From NCBI RefSeq assembly GCF_026547205.1, contig NZ_CP106877.1:2684501-2748500 (forward strand): DNA of 64,000 nucleotides, in the 5' to 3' direction. The first letter of the stretch is position 1; each line of letters begins with the position of its first letter. The notes beneath the pieces were generated by a model. The model saw nothing but the letters and a program-made list of their open reading frames with translations. It was not told the origin of the DNA and searched no databases. Shown here in pieces: positions 32,558 through 44,565 of the stretch. The translations under genes and the position numbers were made by a program. The DNA is from Fervidibacillus halotolerans. GTDB taxonomy: Bacteria > Bacillota > Bacilli > Bacillales > Caldibacillaceae.

Positions 32558-33181
32558 ATGCCAAAGGTAGCATTATATAACCAATCAGGATCCCAAGTGG
32601 GAGAAATCGAATTAAATGATACGGTCTTCGGGATCGAACCAAATAAACATGTAATGTCAGAAGCTATTATTAGCCAGCGTGCTTCCCAACGACAAGGAAC
32701 ATCGAAAGTGAAAAACCGCTCGGAAGTTCGTGGTGGTGGACGTAAACCGTGGCGTCAAAAAGGTACAGGTCGTGCCCGACAAGGATCGATTCGTGCACCT
32801 CAATGGCGAGGAGGAGGCGTTGTTTTCGGTCCGGTTCCACGTAGTTATGCATACAAACTTCCGAAGAAGGTACGCCGGTTAGCATTGAAATCAGCACTAT
32901 CGACGAAAGTCATTGAAAATAATCTATTAGTGCTCGATCAATTGCAATTGGATGCACCGAAAACGAAAGATTTTCTTTCGGTATTGAAGAATTTGTCAGT
33001 GGATGAAAAAACGTTAGTTGTAACGGCAGAAACAAACGAAAATGTCTATCTTTCAGCACGCAATATTCCTACGGTAAAAGTAATTGATGCATCAGGAGTA
33101 AACGTGCTCGATATTATTGGATACGACAAAATGATCATGACTAAAGATGCCGTTGAAAAAGTAGAGGAGGTGCTAGCATAA
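32558..33181 (+). CDS. rplD: Ribosomal protein L4
   Basis: 50S exit-tunnel protein and, in some bacteria, feedback regulator of the S10 operon. 207 residues with the tunnel loop [19 protein letters not shown] (about 64-82), where macrolide-resistance changes arise; the loop is wild type. Its stop overlaps the rplW start (TAATG). Confidence 0.98.
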   Translation: MPKVALYNQSGSQVGEIELNDTVFGIEPNKHVMSEAIISQRASQRQGTSKVKNRSEVRGGGRKPWRQKGTGRARQGSIRAPQWRGGGVVFGPVPRSYAYKLPKKVRRLALKSALSTKVIENNLLVLDQLQLDAPKTKDFLSVLKNLSVDEKTLVVTAETNENVYLSARNIPTVKVIDASGVNVLDIIGYDKMIMTKDAVEKVEEVLA

Positions 33182-33465
33182 TGGATGTCCGTGATGTGAT
33201 TAAGCGCCCCGTTATTACAGAACGTTCAATGGATATATTAAACGATAAAAAATATACCTTTGAAGTTGATGTGAAAGCGACGAAAACCCAAGTGAAACGT
33301 GCGGTAGAAGAAATTTTCGGCGTGAAAGTGGAAAAGGTAAACATCATGAACTACAAAGGAAAGTTTAAAAGAATGGGTAAATATACCGGTTATACGAAAA
33401 AACGTAGAAAAGCAATCGTTACGTTAACAGAAGATAGCAAAGATATCGAAATTTTTAATGTATAA
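33181..33465 (+). CDS. rplW: Ribosomal protein L23
   Basis: Sits at the tunnel exit and docks trigger factor and SRP. 94 residues, with [26 protein letters not shown] at the N-terminus. The ATG overlaps the rplD stop, so the two are translationally coupled. Confidence 0.98.
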   Translation: MDVRDVIKRPVITERSMDILNDKKYTFEVDVKATKTQVKRAVEEIFGVKVEKVNIMNYKGKFKRMGKYTGYTKKRRKAIVTLTEDSKDIEIFNV

Positions 33466-33494
33466 TTCAATCGAAGAAAAGGAGGGAAACATAA

Positions 33495-34325
33495 ATGGCG
33501 ATTAAAACTTATAAACCAACCTCCAACGGTCGTCGAGGAATGACGGTTTCTGATTTTGCAGAAATTACGACGAACAAACCGGAAAAAAGCTTATTGCAAC
33601 CATTGCATAAAAAGGCAGGTCGTAACAACCAAGGGAAATTAACTGTTCGTCATCAAGGTGGAGGTCATAAACGCCAATATCGTGTGATTGATTTTAAACG
33701 TGATAAAGATGGCATTCCAGGACGCGTTGCCACAATCGAATACGATCCGAATCGTTCAGCAAATATTGCATTAATTCATTACCATGATGGAGAAAAACGG
33801 TACATTATTGCTCCAAAGGGATTAAAGGTTGGAATGGACATTCTTTCAGGTCCTGATGCGGATATTAAGGTAGGAAATGCTCTTCCTTTATCGGATATTC
33901 CTGTAGGTACCGTTATTCATAATATCGAATTAAAACCTGGAAAAGGTGGACAATTAGTTCGTTCCGCTGGGACGAGTGCACAAGTGCTCGGTAAAGAAGG
34001 AAAATATGTACTAGTTCGTTTGACTTCCGGAGAAGTACGGATGATTTTAAGTACATGCCGTGCAACGATTGGTCAAGTTGGTAATGAACAACACGAACTG
34101 ATCAACATCGGTAAAGCAGGACGTTCCCGCTGGTTAGGTAAGCGTCCGACAGTTCGTGGATCTGTTATGAACCCGAACGACCATCCACACGGTGGTGGGG
34201 AAGGTAAAGCACCAATCGGGCGGAAATCTCCAATGACACCTTGGGGTAAACCGGCTCTAGGTTTGAAAACTCGTAAGAAAAATAATAAATCCGATAAATT
34301 TATTGTACGTCGTCGTAAAAAATAA
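33495..34325 (+). CDS. rplB: Ribosomal protein L2
   Basis: 50S core protein needed for subunit joining and peptidyl transfer. 276 residues, with the signature region [21 protein letters not shown] containing the conserved histidine and the basic tail [21 protein letters not shown] at 33495 after AAAGGAGGG. Confidence 0.98.
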   Translation: MAIKTYKPTSNGRRGMTVSDFAEITTNKPEKSLLQPLHKKAGRNNQGKLTVRHQGGGHKRQYRVIDFKRDKDGIPGRVATIEYDPNRSANIALIHYHDGEKRYIIAPKGLKVGMDILSGPDADIKVGNALPLSDIPVGTVIHNIELKPGKGGQLVRSAGTSAQVLGKEGKYVLVRLTSGEVRMILSTCRATIGQVGNEQHELINIGKAGRSRWLGKRPTVRGSVMNPNDHPHGGGEGKAPIGRKSPMTPWGKPALGLKTRKKNNKSDKFIVRRRKK

Positions 34326-34385
34326 AAAGATTGAGCTACGGTTCATAAATAGAACCGTAGGGCAATCACGAAGGGAGGTTCAAAA

Positions 34386-34664
34386 ATGGGTCGTAGCTTG
34401 AAAAAAGGACCTTTTGTGGACGATCATTTAATGAAAAAAATTGAAGCATTAAATAAAAGTGGAAAAAAACAAGTAATTAAAACTTGGTCTCGTCGTTCAA
34501 CAATATTTCCAGCATTTATCGGTCATACGATCGCTGTTTATGACGGGCGGAAACATGTTCCGGTATATATTTCTGAAGATATGGTTGGTCATAAGCTCGG
34601 TGAATTCGCTCCGACAAGAACTTTCAAAGGCCACGCTGGTGACGACAAGAAAACAAGACGTTAA
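34386..34664 (+). CDS. rpsS: Ribosomal protein S19
   Basis: 30S head protein contacting S13. 92 residues, starting [20 protein letters not shown], with [16 protein letters not shown] and [15 protein letters not shown] small CTACGGTTC/GAACCGTAG hairpin (34334-34361) precedes it in the rplB-rpsS gap. Confidence 0.98.
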   Translation: MGRSLKKGPFVDDHLMKKIEALNKSGKKQVIKTWSRRSTIFPAFIGHTIAVYDGRKHVPVYISEDMVGHKLGEFAPTRTFKGHAGDDKKTRR

Positions 34665-34682
34665 TGAGAGGAGGGCAAATCC

Positions 34683-35024
34683 ATGGAAGCAAAAGCTGTT
34701 GCGAGAACAGTTCGCATTGCACCTCGGAAGGCTCGCTTAGTCGTTGATTTGATTCGAGGAAAGCAAGTGGGAGAAGCGATTGCTATTTTGAAATTCACGC
34801 CGAAGGCAGCTTCCCCAATCGTTGAAAAAGTATTAAAATCCGCAATTGCAAACGCAGAACACAATTATGAAATGGATGTAAATAAATTATTCATTTCCAA
34901 AGCATTTGTTGATGAGGGTCCGACATTGAAACGTTTTCGTCCCCGTGCACAAGGTCGTGCATCACAAATCAACAAAAGAACGAGCCATATTACCATTGTT
35001 GTATCAGAAAAAAAGGAGGGATAA
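34683..35024 (+). CDS. rplV: Ribosomal protein L22
   Basis: Lines the exit tunnel. 113 residues; the extended beta-hairpin is [26 protein letters not shown] and shows no macrolide-resistance deletions. ATG at 34683 after GAGGAGGG, with rpsC starting 3 bp after the stop. Confidence 0.98.
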   Translation: MEAKAVARTVRIAPRKARLVVDLIRGKQVGEAIAILKFTPKAASPIVEKVLKSAIANAEHNYEMDVNKLFISKAFVDEGPTLKRFRPRAQGRASQINKRTSHITIVVSEKKEG

Positions 35025-35027
35025 TGA

Positions 35028-35684
35028 GTGGGTCAAAAAGTATCTCCAATCGGCTTGCGTATCGGGATCATCCGTGATTGGGAATCTAGATGGTACGCGG
35101 AAAAAGACTATGCTGATCTTTTACACGAAGATATTAAAATTCGTGAATTTATCGAAAACCGTTTAAAAGATGCATCTGTATCTGGAATTGAAATCGAACG
35201 GGCTGCAAACCGTGTAAATATTACCATTAACACTGCAAAACCAGGAATGGTTATTGGAAAAGGTGGATCGGAAGTAGAAGCACTTCGAAAAGCTTTAAAT
35301 GATTTGACAGGGAAGAAAGTTCATATTAACATTGTTGAAATTAAAAAGGCAGACCTCGATGCCAAATTAGTTGCTGAGAACATTGCACGACAATTGGAAA
35401 ATCGGGTTTCCTTCCGCCGTGCACAAAAACAAGCAATCCAAAGAACGATGCGTGCTGGTGCCAAGGGTATTAAAACGATGGTTTCTGGACGACTTGGTGG
35501 AGCAGATATTGCACGTTCTGAACATTATAGTGAAGGAACAGTTCCGCTCCATACACTTCGTGCAGATATCGATTATGCCCATGCTGAAGCAGACACGACT
35601 TATGGAAAATTGGGTGTAAAAGTATGGATTTATCGAGGAGAAGTTCTTCCTGCTAAGAAAAAATCCGGGGAAGGAGGAAACTAA
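35028..35684 (+). CDS. rpsC: Ribosomal protein S3
   Basis: mRNA-entry protein of the 30S subunit with helicase-related activity. 218 residues. The KH domain carries [21 protein letters not shown], followed by the C-terminal [25 protein letters not shown] block. The start is GTG at 35028, preceded by AAAGGAGGG. Confidence 0.98.
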   Translation: MGQKVSPIGLRIGIIRDWESRWYAEKDYADLLHEDIKIREFIENRLKDASVSGIEIERAANRVNITINTAKPGMVIGKGGSEVEALRKALNDLTGKKVHINIVEIKKADLDAKLVAENIARQLENRVSFRRAQKQAIQRTMRAGAKGIKTMVSGRLGGADIARSEHYSEGTVPLHTLRADIDYAHAEADTTYGKLGVKVWIYRGEVLPAKKKSGEGGN

Positions 35685-35686
35685 TC

Positions 35687-36121
35687 ATGTTGATGCCAAA
35701 ACGAGTAAAATACCGCCGGGAACATCGCGGTAAAATGCGCGGTCGGGCAAAAGGCGGTACGACGGTCTCGTTCGGAGAATACGGATTGCAAGCATTAGAA
35801 GCATCTTGGATTACGAGTCGTCAAATTGAAGCTGCGCGGATCGCGATGACCCGTTATATGAAACGTGGTGGGAAAGTATGGATCAAGATTTTCCCTCACA
35901 AACCATATACAGCAAAACCACTAGAAGTCCGGATGGGTTCCGGTAAAGGTTCTCCAGAAGGTTGGGTAGCTGTCGTAAAACCTGGAAAAGTGATGTTTGA
36001 AGTTGCAGGTGTACCAGAAGAGGTGGCTCGTGAAGCGTTACGATTAGCTTCACACAAACTTCCAATCAAATGTAAATTTGTAAAAAGAGAAGAAACTGGT
36101 GGTGAAGTAAATGAAGGCTAA
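35687..36121 (+). CDS. rplP: Ribosomal protein L16
   Basis: 50S protein contacting A-site tRNA. 144 residues, [24 protein letters not shown] start and the signature [33 protein letters not shown] (35850-35950). It begins 2 bp after rpsC and its end overlaps rpmC by 11 bp. Confidence 0.98.
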   Translation: MLMPKRVKYRREHRGKMRGRAKGGTTVSFGEYGLQALEASWITSRQIEAARIAMTRYMKRGGKVWIKIFPHKPYTAKPLEVRMGSGKGSPEGWVAVVKPGKVMFEVAGVPEEVAREALRLASHKLPIKCKFVKREETGGEVNEG

Positions 36122-36311
36122 AGAAATACGCGAACTAACCACTGCCGAAATCGAAGAAAAAATTAAGTCTTTGAAAGAAGAATTATTTAACCTCCGCTTC
36201 CAATTGGCGACAGGTCAACTTGAAAATACAGCTCGAATTCGTGAAGTACGTAAATCGATTGCTCGGATGAAGACCGTTATTCGCGAAAGAGAAATTGGAA
36301 TCAATAAATAA
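36111..36311 (+). CDS. rpmC: Ribosomal protein L29
   Basis: Helical hairpin protein at the tunnel exit. 66 residues, [39 protein letters not shown]. It overlaps the 3' end of rplP, indicating coupled translation. Confidence 0.98.
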   Translation: MKAKEIRELTTAEIEEKIKSLKEELFNLRFQLATGQLENTARIREVRKSIARMKTVIREREIGINK

Positions 36312-36328
36312 AGGAAGGAGGTATTATA

Positions 36329-36592
36329 ATGGCTGAACGTAATCAACGGAAAGTTTATACTGGCCGCGTCGTTTCGGATAAAATGGATAAAACAATTACC
36401 GTTATGATCGAAACTTATAAAAAACATCCTCTTTATGGTAAACGGGTAAAATATTCGAAAAAATTTAAAGCTCATGACGAACATAACGAAGCAAAAGTAG
36501 GAGATATTGTACGGATTATGGAAACCCGTCCACTTTCTGCTACAAAGCGTTTCCGTTTAGTGGAAATCGTCGAAAAAGCTGTTATTATTTAA
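36329..36592 (+). CDS. rpsQ: Ribosomal protein S17
   Basis: Primary 16S-binding OB-fold protein. 87 residues with [20 protein letters not shown] and the signature [23 protein letters not shown]. Last gene of the S10 operon proper; ATG at 36329 after AAGGAGG. Confidence 0.98.
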   Translation: MAERNQRKVYTGRVVSDKMDKTITVMIETYKKHPLYGKRVKYSKKFKAHDEHNEAKVGDIVRIMETRPLSATKRFRLVEIVEKAVII

Positions 36593-36635
36593 GCTTCTTT
36601 TAAGTACAGGTTGATTCCGAAAGGAGGTTTTTTCA

Positions 36636-37004
36636 TTGATACAACAGGAAACACGTTTGAAAGTTGCTGATAACTCCGGTGCCCGCGAACTTTTAACGAT
36701 TAAAGTACTAGGTGGTTCCGGGAGAAAATATGCAAATGTTGGAGATATAATTGTGGGCACAGTCAAACAAGCAACACCAGGTGGCGTTGTTAAGAAAGGC
36801 GATATAGTGAAGGCCGTTGTTGTTCGTACAAAACGAGGTGTTCGTCGTAGCGATGGCACGTACATTCGCTTCGATGAAAATGCTTGTGTCATTATTCGTG
36901 AAGACAAAAGTCCACGGGGTACCCGTATTTTCGGACCAGTAGCTCGTGAACTCCGGGATAAAAACTTTATGAAAATTGTATCCTTAGCTCCTGAAGTACT
37001 TTAA
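36636..37004 (+). CDS. rplN: Ribosomal protein L14
   Basis: 50S intersubunit-face protein. 122 residues, [30 protein letters not shown]. The start is a TTG at 36636, 10 nt after AAAGGAGG; no ATG is near. First gene of the spc operon, continuing the same strand without a visible terminator from rpsQ. Confidence 0.98.
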   Translation: MIQQETRLKVADNSGARELLTIKVLGGSGRKYANVGDIIVGTVKQATPGGVVKKGDIVKAVVVRTKRGVRRSDGTYIRFDENACVIIREDKSPRGTRIFGPVARELRDKNFMKIVSLAPEVL

Positions 37005-37040
37005 TTAAATGAGTGAAAGCCTTGTAAGGAGGTGCGAAAT

Positions 37041-37349
37041 ATGCATGTTAAAAAAGGTGATAAAGTAAAAGTCATCTCTGGTAAAGATAAAGGGAAAACA
37101 GGCGTGATTTTAGCTGCTTATCCGAAAAAAAACCGAGTGGTCGTTGAAGGTGTAAACATTGTAAAAAAACACGCGAAACCTTCCCAAGATAACCCTCAAG
37201 GAGGGATTATCAATATGGAGGCACCGATTCACGTATCCAATGTAATGCCAATTGATCCAAAAACCGGTGAACCTACTCGAGTAGGATATAAAGTCGTTGA
37301 CGGTAAAAAGGTTCGAATAGCGAAAAAATCCGGAGCGGTATTAGACTAA
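37041..37349 (+). CDS. rplX: Ribosomal protein L24
   Basis: Assembly-initiating 50S protein with a KOW motif: [21 protein letters not shown] (residues 3-23). 102 residues from ATG 37041 behind AAGGAGGTG; the upstream in-frame codons overlap the SD. Confidence 0.98.
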   Translation: MHVKKGDKVKVISGKDKGKTGVILAAYPKKNRVVVEGVNIVKKHAKPSQDNPQGGIINMEAPIHVSNVMPIDPKTGEPTRVGYKVVDGKKVRIAKKSGAVLD

Positions 37350-37376
37350 TTGTTGGGATGAAAGGAGGTATTGCAC

Positions 37377-37916
37377 ATGAACCGCCTAAAAGAGAAATAC
37401 ATTAAAGAAGTTACACCGAGTTTAATGAAAAAATTTAATTACAAGTCTGTCATGCAAGTACCAAAAATAGAAAAAATTGTAGTGAACATGGGTGTTGGAG
37501 ATGCGGTGCAAAATGCCAAAGCATTAGATGATGCTGTAGAAGAATTGACATTAATCAGTGGTCAAAAACCTGTTGTGACGAGAGCGAAAAAATCGATTGC
37601 AGGATTCCGACTTCGAGAAGGAATGCCCATTGGTGCAAAGGTTACATTACGCGGAGATCGTATGTATGATTTCCTTGATAAACTTGTATCGGTATCTTTA
37701 CCTCGGGTACGTGATTTTCATGGGGTTTCGAAAAACGCTTTCGATGGAAGGGGAAATTATACATTAGGTATTCGAGAACAGTTGATTTTCCCTGAAATCG
37801 ATTATGATAAAGTTAACAAAGTACGTGGTATGGATATCGTTATCGTCACTACCGCAAAAACAGATGAAGAATCCCGAGAACTACTCACCCAATTAGGGAT
37901 GCCGTTTCAAAAATAA
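37377..37916 (+). CDS. rplE: Ribosomal protein L5
   Basis: 5S rRNA-binding protein of the central protuberance. 179 residues, with the signature [23 protein letters not shown] and [28 protein letters not shown] at 37377, 7 nt after AAAGGAGGT; the TTG at 37371 is too close. Confidence 0.98.
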   Translation: MNRLKEKYIKEVTPSLMKKFNYKSVMQVPKIEKIVVNMGVGDAVQNAKALDDAVEELTLISGQKPVVTRAKKSIAGFRLREGMPIGAKVTLRGDRMYDFLDKLVSVSLPRVRDFHGVSKNAFDGRGNYTLGIREQLIFPEIDYDKVNKVRGMDIVIVTTAKTDEESRELLTQLGMPFQK

Positions 37917-37936
37917 TTAATAAAGGAGGGGAAAAC

Positions 37937-38122
37937 GTGGCTAAGAAATCCATGATCGCTAAACAAAAACGTCCGCAAAAATTTAAAGTTCGTGAATATA
38001 CCCGTTGTGAACGCTGTGGACGTCCCCACTCGGTGTACCGGAAATTCAAACTATGTCGGATTTGTTTTCGCGAGTTGGCATATAAAGGTCAAATCCCTGG
38101 CGTGAAAAAATCCAGTTGGTAA
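37937..38122 (+). CDS. rpsN: Ribosomal protein S14, zinc-binding type Z
   Basis: 30S head protein. 61 residues, the short C+ paralogue, with zinc ligands C24, C27, C40 and C43 (CERCG...CRICF). The start is GTG at 37937 behind AAAGGAGGGG. Confidence 0.98.
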   Translation: MAKKSMIAKQKRPQKFKVREYTRCERCGRPHSVYRKFKLCRICFRELAYKGQIPGVKKSSW

Positions 38123-38153
38123 TATTCAATATCGGGAAGGAGGTAAACACAAT

Positions 38154-38552
38154 ATGGTAATGACAGATCCTATTGCAGATCTTTTGACACGTATTCGTAA
38201 TGCAAATATGGTGCGACACGAAAGCCTTGAAGTTTCCTCATCGAAAATGAAAAGGGAAATCGTTGAGATTTTAAAAAGAGAAGGCTTCATTCGTGACGTT
38301 GAATATATAGATGACAATAAACAAGGCATTATCCGTATTTTTCTTAAATACGGTCCGAACAACGAAAGGGTCATTACAGGCCTGAAACGGATTAGCAAAC
38401 CTGGATTACGTGTATACGCTAAGGCGAACGAAGTACCGAAAGTGTTGAACGGCTTGGGTATTGCAATCATTTCGACATCAAAAGGACTGCTCACCGATAA
38501 AGAAGCACGGGCTCAAAAAATTGGTGGAGAAGTTATCGCATATATCTGGTAA
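38154..38552 (+). CDS. rpsH: Ribosomal protein S8
   Basis: Binds the central domain of 16S rRNA, and is the spc-operon repressor in E. coli. 132 residues, [26 protein letters not shown] at the start and the C-terminal signature [27 protein letters not shown]. Confidence 0.98.
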   Translation: MVMTDPIADLLTRIRNANMVRHESLEVSSSKMKREIVEILKREGFIRDVEYIDDNKQGIIRIFLKYGPNNERVITGLKRISKPGLRVYAKANEVPKVLNGLGIAIISTSKGLLTDKEARAQKIGGEVIAYIW

Positions 38553-38584
38553 AATATTTGTCATGACAGGAGGTGGAATTAGAC

Positions 38585-39121
38585 ATGTCTCGTATTGGGA
38601 AAAAACCAATCGAAATTCCTCAAGGTGTAACTATTAACGTACAGGGGAATCTCGTTACCGTAAAAGGACCAAAGGGTGAACTTTCACGCGAGTTCAATAA
38701 AGATATAAATATTTCTGTTGAAAATAATTTAGTAACTGTCACTCGTCATTCTGATTCGAAGGAACATCGCGCACTTCACGGAACAACCCGTGCAGTATTA
38801 GCAAATATGATCGAAGGTGTTTCGAAAGGATTTGAAAAAACTCTTGAATTAATCGGGGTTGGATACCGTGCCCAAAAAAAAGGGAAAAATCTCGTATTAA
38901 ACGTTGGTTATTCTCATCCGGTAGAAATCGAACCGGAAAATGGTTTGGAAATTGACGTACCTTCGAACACAAAAGTTGTTGTAAAAGGAATCGATAAAGA
39001 AAAAGTAGGGGCATTAGCAGCGAACATCCGTGATGTACGTCCGCCTGAACCGTACAAAGGAAAAGGAATTCGCTACGAAGGAGAATATGTACGTCGTAAA
39101 GAAGGTAAAACTGGTAAATAG
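38585..39121 (+). CDS. rplF: Ribosomal protein L6
   Basis: 50S protein near the factor-binding site. 178 residues: two repeated alpha-beta domains and the C-terminal signature [27 protein letters not shown] at 38585, 9 nt after CAGGAGGTGG; the in-frame upstream codon overlaps the SD. Confidence 0.98.
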   Translation: MSRIGKKPIEIPQGVTINVQGNLVTVKGPKGELSREFNKDINISVENNLVTVTRHSDSKEHRALHGTTRAVLANMIEGVSKGFEKTLELIGVGYRAQKKGKNLVLNVGYSHPVEIEPENGLEIDVPSNTKVVVKGIDKEKVGALAANIRDVRPPEPYKGKGIRYEGEYVRRKEGKTGK

Positions 39122-39153
39122 ACCATGAGTTCGTATAGAAAGGAGTGACAATC

Positions 39154-39516
39154 GTGATTACTAAGCCGGATAAAAATGCAATTCGGAAAAAAAGACATAT
39201 GCGTGTACGCTCTAAAATTTCAGGTACTGCTGAACGTCCGAGACTCAGTATTTTCCGTTCCAATAAACATATATATGCACAATTAATCGATGATACGAAG
39301 GGCGTTACGTTAGTAAGCGCATCTTCTTTAGATAAAGAATTTGACATCGATTCAACTGGGAATAAAGAAGCTGCAGCAAAAGTAGGAGAATTAATTGCGA
39401 AACGAGCAATTGAAAAAGGATATAAAGTCGTCGTATTCGATCGTAGCGGTTATTTATACCACGGTCGTGTAAAATCATTGGCAGATGCTGCAAGGGAAAA
39501 CGGTCTAGAATTTTAA
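39154..39516 (+). CDS. rplR: Ribosomal protein L18
   Basis: 5S rRNA-binding protein. 120 residues, with [20 protein letters not shown] and [23 protein letters not shown]. The start is GTG at 39154, behind AAAGGAGTGAC. Confidence 0.98.
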   Translation: MITKPDKNAIRKKRHMRVRSKISGTAERPRLSIFRSNKHIYAQLIDDTKGVTLVSASSLDKEFDIDSTGNKEAAAKVGELIAKRAIEKGYKVVVFDRSGYLYHGRVKSLADAARENGLEF

Positions 39517-39539
39517 ACGAAAAAGGAGGGAAAAAAGAC

Positions 39540-40040
39540 ATGCGTCGCATTGACCCAAATAAACTTGAACTTGAAGAACGTGTAGTAACGGTAAACCGCG
39601 TAGCTAAAGTGGTGAAGGGTGGACGCCGTTTCCGTTTTACGGCGCTCGTTGTAGTAGGTGATAAAAACGGTCATGTAGGATTCGGGACAGGTAAAGCTCA
39701 AGAAGTTCCAGATGCGATTCGCAAAGCAATTGAAGATGCGAAGAAAAACTTGGTAGAAGTTCCAAGGGTGGGAACGACGATCCCACATGAAGTCATCGGT
39801 CATTTCGGTGCTGGAGAAGTGTTATTAAAACCCGCTCATGAAGGTACCGGAGTGATTGCTGGAGGACCGGTTCGGGCTGTATTGGAGCTTGCTGGAATTG
39901 GTGATATTTTAACGAAATCGCTTGGTTCGAATACACCAATCAATGTGATTCGCGCGACAATGGATGGTATTAAACAATTAAAACGTGCGGAAGAAGTTGC
40001 TAAACTTCGCAATAAAACAGTAGAAGAATTGTTAGGATAA
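39540..40040 (+). CDS. rpsE: Ribosomal protein S5
   Basis: 30S fidelity protein. 166 residues, with the dsRNA-binding-like signature [29 protein letters not shown] and [31 protein letters not shown]. The loop altered in spectinomycin resistance (VVKGGRR) is wild type. Confidence 0.98.
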   Translation: MRRIDPNKLELEERVVTVNRVAKVVKGGRRFRFTALVVVGDKNGHVGFGTGKAQEVPDAIRKAIEDAKKNLVEVPRVGTTIPHEVIGHFGAGEVLLKPAHEGTGVIAGGPVRAVLELAGIGDILTKSLGSNTPINVIRATMDGIKQLKRAEEVAKLRNKTVEELLG

Positions 40041-40053
40041 GGAGGGAAAAACA

Positions 40054-40236
40054 GTGGCCAATAAATTGGAAATTACCCTCACTCGTAGCTTGATCGGTCG
40101 GCCGAAAGACCAAAAAGAAACGGTCAAAGCACTCGGTTTAAGAAAACTACACCAAACGGTTGTTAAAGAAGACCATCCTGCGATTCGCGGAATGATTAAT
40201 AAAGTATCCCATTTAGTAACGGTAAAAGAATTATAA
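40054..40236 (+). CDS. rpmD: Ribosomal protein L30
   Basis: 60-residue 50S protein, [33 protein letters not shown]. The start is GTG at 40054 behind AAGGAGGG. Confidence 0.98.
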   Translation: MANKLEITLTRSLIGRPKDQKETVKALGLRKLHQTVVKEDHPAIRGMINKVSHLVTVKEL

Positions 40237-40268
40237 GCAATTCATCCTAATTGAAGGAGGTGCCAATT

Positions 40269-40709
40269 ATGAAACTTCACGACTTGCAATTAAACGAAGG
40301 TTCCAGAAAAACAAGGAAACGGGTTGGACGAGGTACAGCAAGTGGCCATGGTAAAACGAGTGGTCGGGGACAAAAAGGACAAAATGCTCGTTCGGGTGGC
40401 GGCGTTCGTCCAGGATTTGAAGGTGGTCAAATGCCTTTATTCCAACGTTTACCGAAACGCGGTTTCACAAATATCAACCGTAAAGAATACGCCATCGTCA
40501 ATTTGGACGCATTGAACCGCTTTGAAGACGGAACAGAAGTTACCCCAGAACTTCTCATTGAGACTGGACTTGTCAAGAAAGAAAAGGCTGGCATTAAAGT
40601 TTTGGCGAAAGGAACAATTGAAAAGAAATTGACGGTAAAAGCCCACAAATTCTCTTCAGCTGCTAAAGAAGCGATCGAAGCTGCAGGCGGCCAAATCGAG
40701 GTGATTTAA
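40269..40709 (+). CDS. rplO: Ribosomal protein L15
   Basis: Late-assembly 50S protein. 146 residues with the glycine- and arginine-rich N-terminus ([29 protein letters not shown]). ATG at 40269 after GAAGGAGGTG. The stop overlaps the secY start (TAATG). Confidence 0.98.
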   Translation: MKLHDLQLNEGSRKTRKRVGRGTASGHGKTSGRGQKGQNARSGGGVRPGFEGGQMPLFQRLPKRGFTNINRKEYAIVNLDALNRFEDGTEVTPELLIETGLVKKEKAGIKVLAKGTIEKKLTVKAHKFSSAAKEAIEAAGGQIEVI

Positions 40710-42001
40710 TGTTCCAGACGATCTCCAATTTTATGCGTGTACGTGATATACGATCGAAAATCATTTTTACTCTGTTTATGTTGATCGTTTTCCGTATCGG
40801 CACATTTATACCAGTTCCCGGGGTCAATTCTGAACTCCTTAAATTGGATCATGAATTAAATGCCTTCGGTGTTTTAAATATTTTTGGCGGAGGAGCCTTG
40901 CAAAACTTTTCGATCTTTGCAATGGGAATCATGCCCTATATTACTGCCTCGATCATAATGCAATTGTTACAAATGGACGTTGTTCCAAAATTGACAGAAT
41001 GGTCGAAGCAGGGCGAAGTAGGGAGAAGAAAAATCGCCCAAGTTACGCGTTATGCAACCATAGTACTTGGATTTATCCAGGCGCTAGGAATGTCCTATGG
41101 ATTTAACAATTTTGCTGGTGGCCAACTGATTAGGAACCAATCTATTGGAAATTACTTGTTGATCGCATTAGTTTTGACTGCAGGAACAGCTTTTCTTCTT
41201 TGGCTTGGTGAATTGATTACCGCCAAAGGTGTCGGAAATGGAATATCGATCATTATTTTTGCAGGAATCGTCTCCGGTTTCCCTACGATGATTAACCAAA
41301 TTTATGTGCAACAATTTGAAAATGCTGGAGATCAATTGTTCATCCGGATTATCATTGTCACTTTATTAATACTTCTTATTCTTGCCATCATCGTTGGGGT
41401 TATTTTCGTTCAACAAGCGGTAAGGAAAGTACCGATCCAATATGCAAAACGAATTGCAGGACGCAGCCCAGTCGGAGGAAATGCCTCTCATATACCACTT
41501 AAGGTAAATGCAGCAGGAGTTATTCCGATTATATTTGCCGTATCCTTTATTATTACACCACCGACAATTGCATCATTTTTCGGTAGCAATCCGGTAACAA
41601 ATTGGATCACAAAATATTTCGATTACACGAACCCTGTTGGTGCGCTCATTTATATAGCGCTCATTATCGCCTTTACGTATTTTTATGCCTTTATTCAAGT
41701 GAATCCCGAACAGTTGGCTGATAACTTGAAAAAACAAGGCGGATATGTTCCAGGATTTAGACCGGGAATTCAAACGCAAAATTATTTTACTGGTGTGTTA
41801 TATCGATTGACCTTTGTAGGCTCGATTTTCTTAGCAATCGTTGCAATTCTACCTGTATTCTTCACGAAATTTGCCCAATTACCATCTACGGTTCAAATCG
41901 GCGGAACGAGCCTTTTGATCGTTGTTGGAGTTGCATTAGAGACGATGAAACAATTAGAAGCACAACTGGTAAAACGTCACTATAAAGGATTTATTAAATA
42001 G
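40709..42001 (+). CDS. secY: SecY, protein-conducting channel
   Basis: Central pore of the Sec translocon in the membrane. 430 residues and ten predicted membrane helices. Signatures are [12 protein letters not shown] near the N-terminus, [15 protein letters not shown] (plug/TM2 region) and a [24 protein letters not shown] cytoplasmic loop that docks SecA and the ribosome. The ATG overlaps the rplO stop. Confidence 0.98.
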   Translation: MFQTISNFMRVRDIRSKIIFTLFMLIVFRIGTFIPVPGVNSELLKLDHELNAFGVLNIFGGGALQNFSIFAMGIMPYITASIIMQLLQMDVVPKLTEWSKQGEVGRRKIAQVTRYATIVLGFIQALGMSYGFNNFAGGQLIRNQSIGNYLLIALVLTAGTAFLLWLGELITAKGVGNGISIIIFAGIVSGFPTMINQIYVQQFENAGDQLFIRIIIVTLLILLILAIIVGVIFVQQAVRKVPIQYAKRIAGRSPVGGNASHIPLKVNAAGVIPIIFAVSFIITPPTIASFFGSNPVTNWITKYFDYTNPVGALIYIALIIAFTYFYAFIQVNPEQLADNLKKQGGYVPGFRPGIQTQNYFTGVLYRLTFVGSIFLAIVAILPVFFTKFAQLPSTVQIGGTSLLIVVGVALETMKQLEAQLVKRHYKGFIK

Positions 42002-42011
42002 GAGAAAGAAA

Positions 42012-42036
42012 GGAAAGCCCCCAAAGGGGGATTTCC
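42012..42036 (+). terminator. Strong hairpin between secY and adk
   Basis: GGAAA-G-CCCCC, loop AAA, GGGGG-A-TTTCC: a 10-bp GC-rich stem with one mismatch. No T-run follows, so it is more likely a processing or stability hairpin that sets adk levels against secY. Confidence 0.6.
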
Positions 42037-42051
42037 GAAATCCTTATATAG

Positions 42052-42717
<666 letters not shown>

Positions 42718-42718
42718 G

Positions 42719-42739
42719 CTGGTTACAGATTACAACCAG
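42719..42739 (+). terminator. Stem-loop after adk
   Basis: CTGGTT (42719-42724) pairs with AACCAG (42734-42739), followed by a moderately T-rich tract (tcattttcctt). Probable terminator at the position where map is missing. Confidence 0.6.
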
Positions 42740-42777
42740 TCATTTTCCTTTGCCGATATGAGTCCATGAAAAACTCG

Positions 42778-42805
42778 TGCAATTTTTTTCGGAAAACTGT
42801 ATAAT
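42778..42805 (+). promoter_or_regulatory. Promoter of the infA-rpmJ-rpsMK group
   Basis: TGCAAT at 42778-42783, a 16-bp spacer and a perfect TATAAT at 42800-42805. It follows the adk stem-loop. Confidence 0.5.
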
Positions 42806-42860
42806 ATCTTTTTGGGAATTAAATCGGAAAGTCCGAATCGAATTGAAGGAGATTGATTTG

Positions 42861-43181
42861 ATGGATCCTGATTCCTGTACGCATATCGGTCGAGTAGTGC
42901 GAATAAAAAAAGGTCGAGATGCCGGTCAATTTGCGTTGATCATCAACCATTTAAACGAACGGTTTGTATTACTTGCCGATGGGGTGAAACGGAAATTTGA
43001 CCGCCCTAAGAAGAAAAATATAAATCATATTGAATTGATTGAATATGTTTCCCCCGAAGTAAGAAATAGTATTATTGAAACTGGCCGAGTCACAAACAAT
43101 AAACTCCGACATGCACTGAGAAAATTTCAAGACGAGTACTTGGCTGAAGAGAAGGGAGACGATCCAAATGGCGAAAGATGA
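42861..43181 (+). CDS. KOW-domain RNA-binding protein (YbzG-like)
   Basis: 106 residues from ATG 42861 behind GAAGGAGA. The N-terminus [33 protein letters not shown] is an L14e/KOW-type RNA-binding fold. The gene is conserved between map and infA in Bacillus; its role is unknown and presumably linked to translation. The 3' end overlaps infA by 14 bp. Confidence 0.85.
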   Translation: MDPDSCTHIGRVVRIKKGRDAGQFALIINHLNERFVLLADGVKRKFDRPKKKNINHIELIEYVSPEVRNSIIETGRVTNNKLRHALRKFQDEYLAEEKGDDPNGER

Positions 43182-43386
43182 TGTCATTGAAGTTGAGGGT
43201 ACGGTTGTGGAAACTTTACCGAATGCAATGTTCAAGGTAGAACTTGAAAACGGGCATACGGTATTGGCTCACGTTTCAGGTAAAATTCGGATGCATTTTA
43301 TACGAATCTTACCTGGTGATAAAGTAACGGTAGAACTTTCACCTTATGATTTGACGAGAGGTAGAATTACTTATCGATATAAATAA
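43168..43386 (+). CDS. infA: Translation initiation factor IF-1
   Basis: OB-fold factor that blocks the A site during initiation. 72 residues, [44 protein letters not shown] at 43168, overlapping the KOW gene. Confidence 0.98.
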   Translation: MAKDDVIEVEGTVVETLPNAMFKVELENGHTVLAHVSGKIRMHFIRILPGDKVTVELSPYDLTRGRITYRYK

Positions 43387-43444
43387 AAGCATGACGATTT
43401 CCCAAAAAGTTGTTGGAACAGGTTGGATTTTTAGAAAAAATTGA

Positions 43445-43588
<144 letters not shown>

Positions 43589-43612
43589 TTTTGAAGGAGG
43601 TGCTTAAACAAC

Positions 43613-43978
43613 ATGGCACGTATTGCAGGTGTTGATATTCCAAGAGATAAACGTGTGGTTATTTCTTTAACAAAAATCTATGGAATCGGTAAACCGACTG
43701 CTCAAAAAATTTTGAAAGAAGCAGGTATTTCCGAAGATACGCGTGTTCGTGATTTAACGGAAGAAGAAGTAAACAAAATTCGCGATATTGTGGATAAATT
43801 GAAAGTAGAAGGGGATCTTCGTCGTGAAGTTTCTTTAAATATTAAACGTTTAATGGAAATTGGATGTTATCGCGGTCTTCGACATCGTCGTGGGTTACCT
43901 GTTCGTGGACAAAATACGAAAAATAACGCTCGTACACGTAAAGGTCCGAAAAAAACGGTAGCGAACAAGAAAAAATAA
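43613..43978 (+). CDS. rpsM: Ribosomal protein S13
   Basis: 30S head protein forming intersubunit bridges and touching P-site tRNA. 121 residues with [23 protein letters not shown] and the signature [26 protein letters not shown]. Confidence 0.98.
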   Translation: MARIAGVDIPRDKRVVISLTKIYGIGKPTAQKILKEAGISEDTRVRDLTEEEVNKIRDIVDKLKVEGDLRREVSLNIKRLMEIGCYRGLRHRRGLPVRGQNTKNNARTRKGPKKTVANKKK

Positions 43979-44000
43979 TCGGTAAAGGAGGTAAAATCGA

Positions 44001-44390
44001 ATGGCACGTAAAACGAATACTCGGAAACGTCGGGTAAAAAAGAATATTGAATCGGGAGTAGCACATATTCGTTCTACTTTTAACAATACAATTGTGACAA
44101 TTACAGATGTACATGGAAATGCAATCGCATGGTCTAGTGCTGGTTCTTTAGGATTTAAAGGATCGCGTAAGTCCACTCCATATGCAGCCCAAATGGCAGC
44201 TGAGGCAGCGGCAAAGGCTTCGATGGAGCACGGAATGAGAACGTTAGAAGTAAACGTTAAAGGCCCGGGTGCTGGACGTGAAGCAGCGATTCGTGCTTTA
44301 CAAGCAGCTGGTTTAGAAGTTACAGCGATTAAAGATGTTACACCAGTACCCCATAATGGATGCCGTCCGCCAAAACGTCGTCGTGTATAA
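44001..44390 (+). CDS. rpsK: Ribosomal protein S11
   Basis: 30S platform protein at the E site and mRNA exit. 129 residues, with [28 protein letters not shown] and the C-terminal [18 protein letters not shown]. rpoA follows after about 175 bp. Confidence 0.98.
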   Translation: MARKTNTRKRRVKKNIESGVAHIRSTFNNTIVTITDVHGNAIAWSSAGSLGFKGSRKSTPYAAQMAAEAAAKASMEHGMRTLEVNVKGPGAGREAAIRALQAAGLEVTAIKDVTPVPHNGCRPPKRRRV

Positions 44391-44409
44391 TGAGTTCTAG
44401 GTATATTAT

Positions 44410-44438
44410 TTGTATCATTGTCTATAATGGGTTATGAT
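44410..44438 (+). promoter_or_regulatory. Weak candidate promoter before rpoA
   Basis: TTGTAT at 44410-44415, a 17-bp spacer and TATGAT at 44433-44438, in the rpsK-rpoA gap. An overlapping TATAAT at 44423 has no matching -35. Confidence 0.35.
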
Positions 44439-44565
44439 ACAGTATTTTGCCAATTATTAGGACAAAGAAAATATTGTGCACAAACGGGAATATTTCGTTG
44501 GGGGAATTTCGGTTAGAAAAAATCTAGCCGGGGTTTCGACGTTTTGAAGGAGGGTAAAATAAAAA

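Noticed and set aside
38739-39347. 202-codon minus-strand ORF antisense to rplF and rplR
   Set aside because: Lies wholly over two conserved ribosomal genes, has no recognisable domain and no SD; it is a shadow of their codon use.
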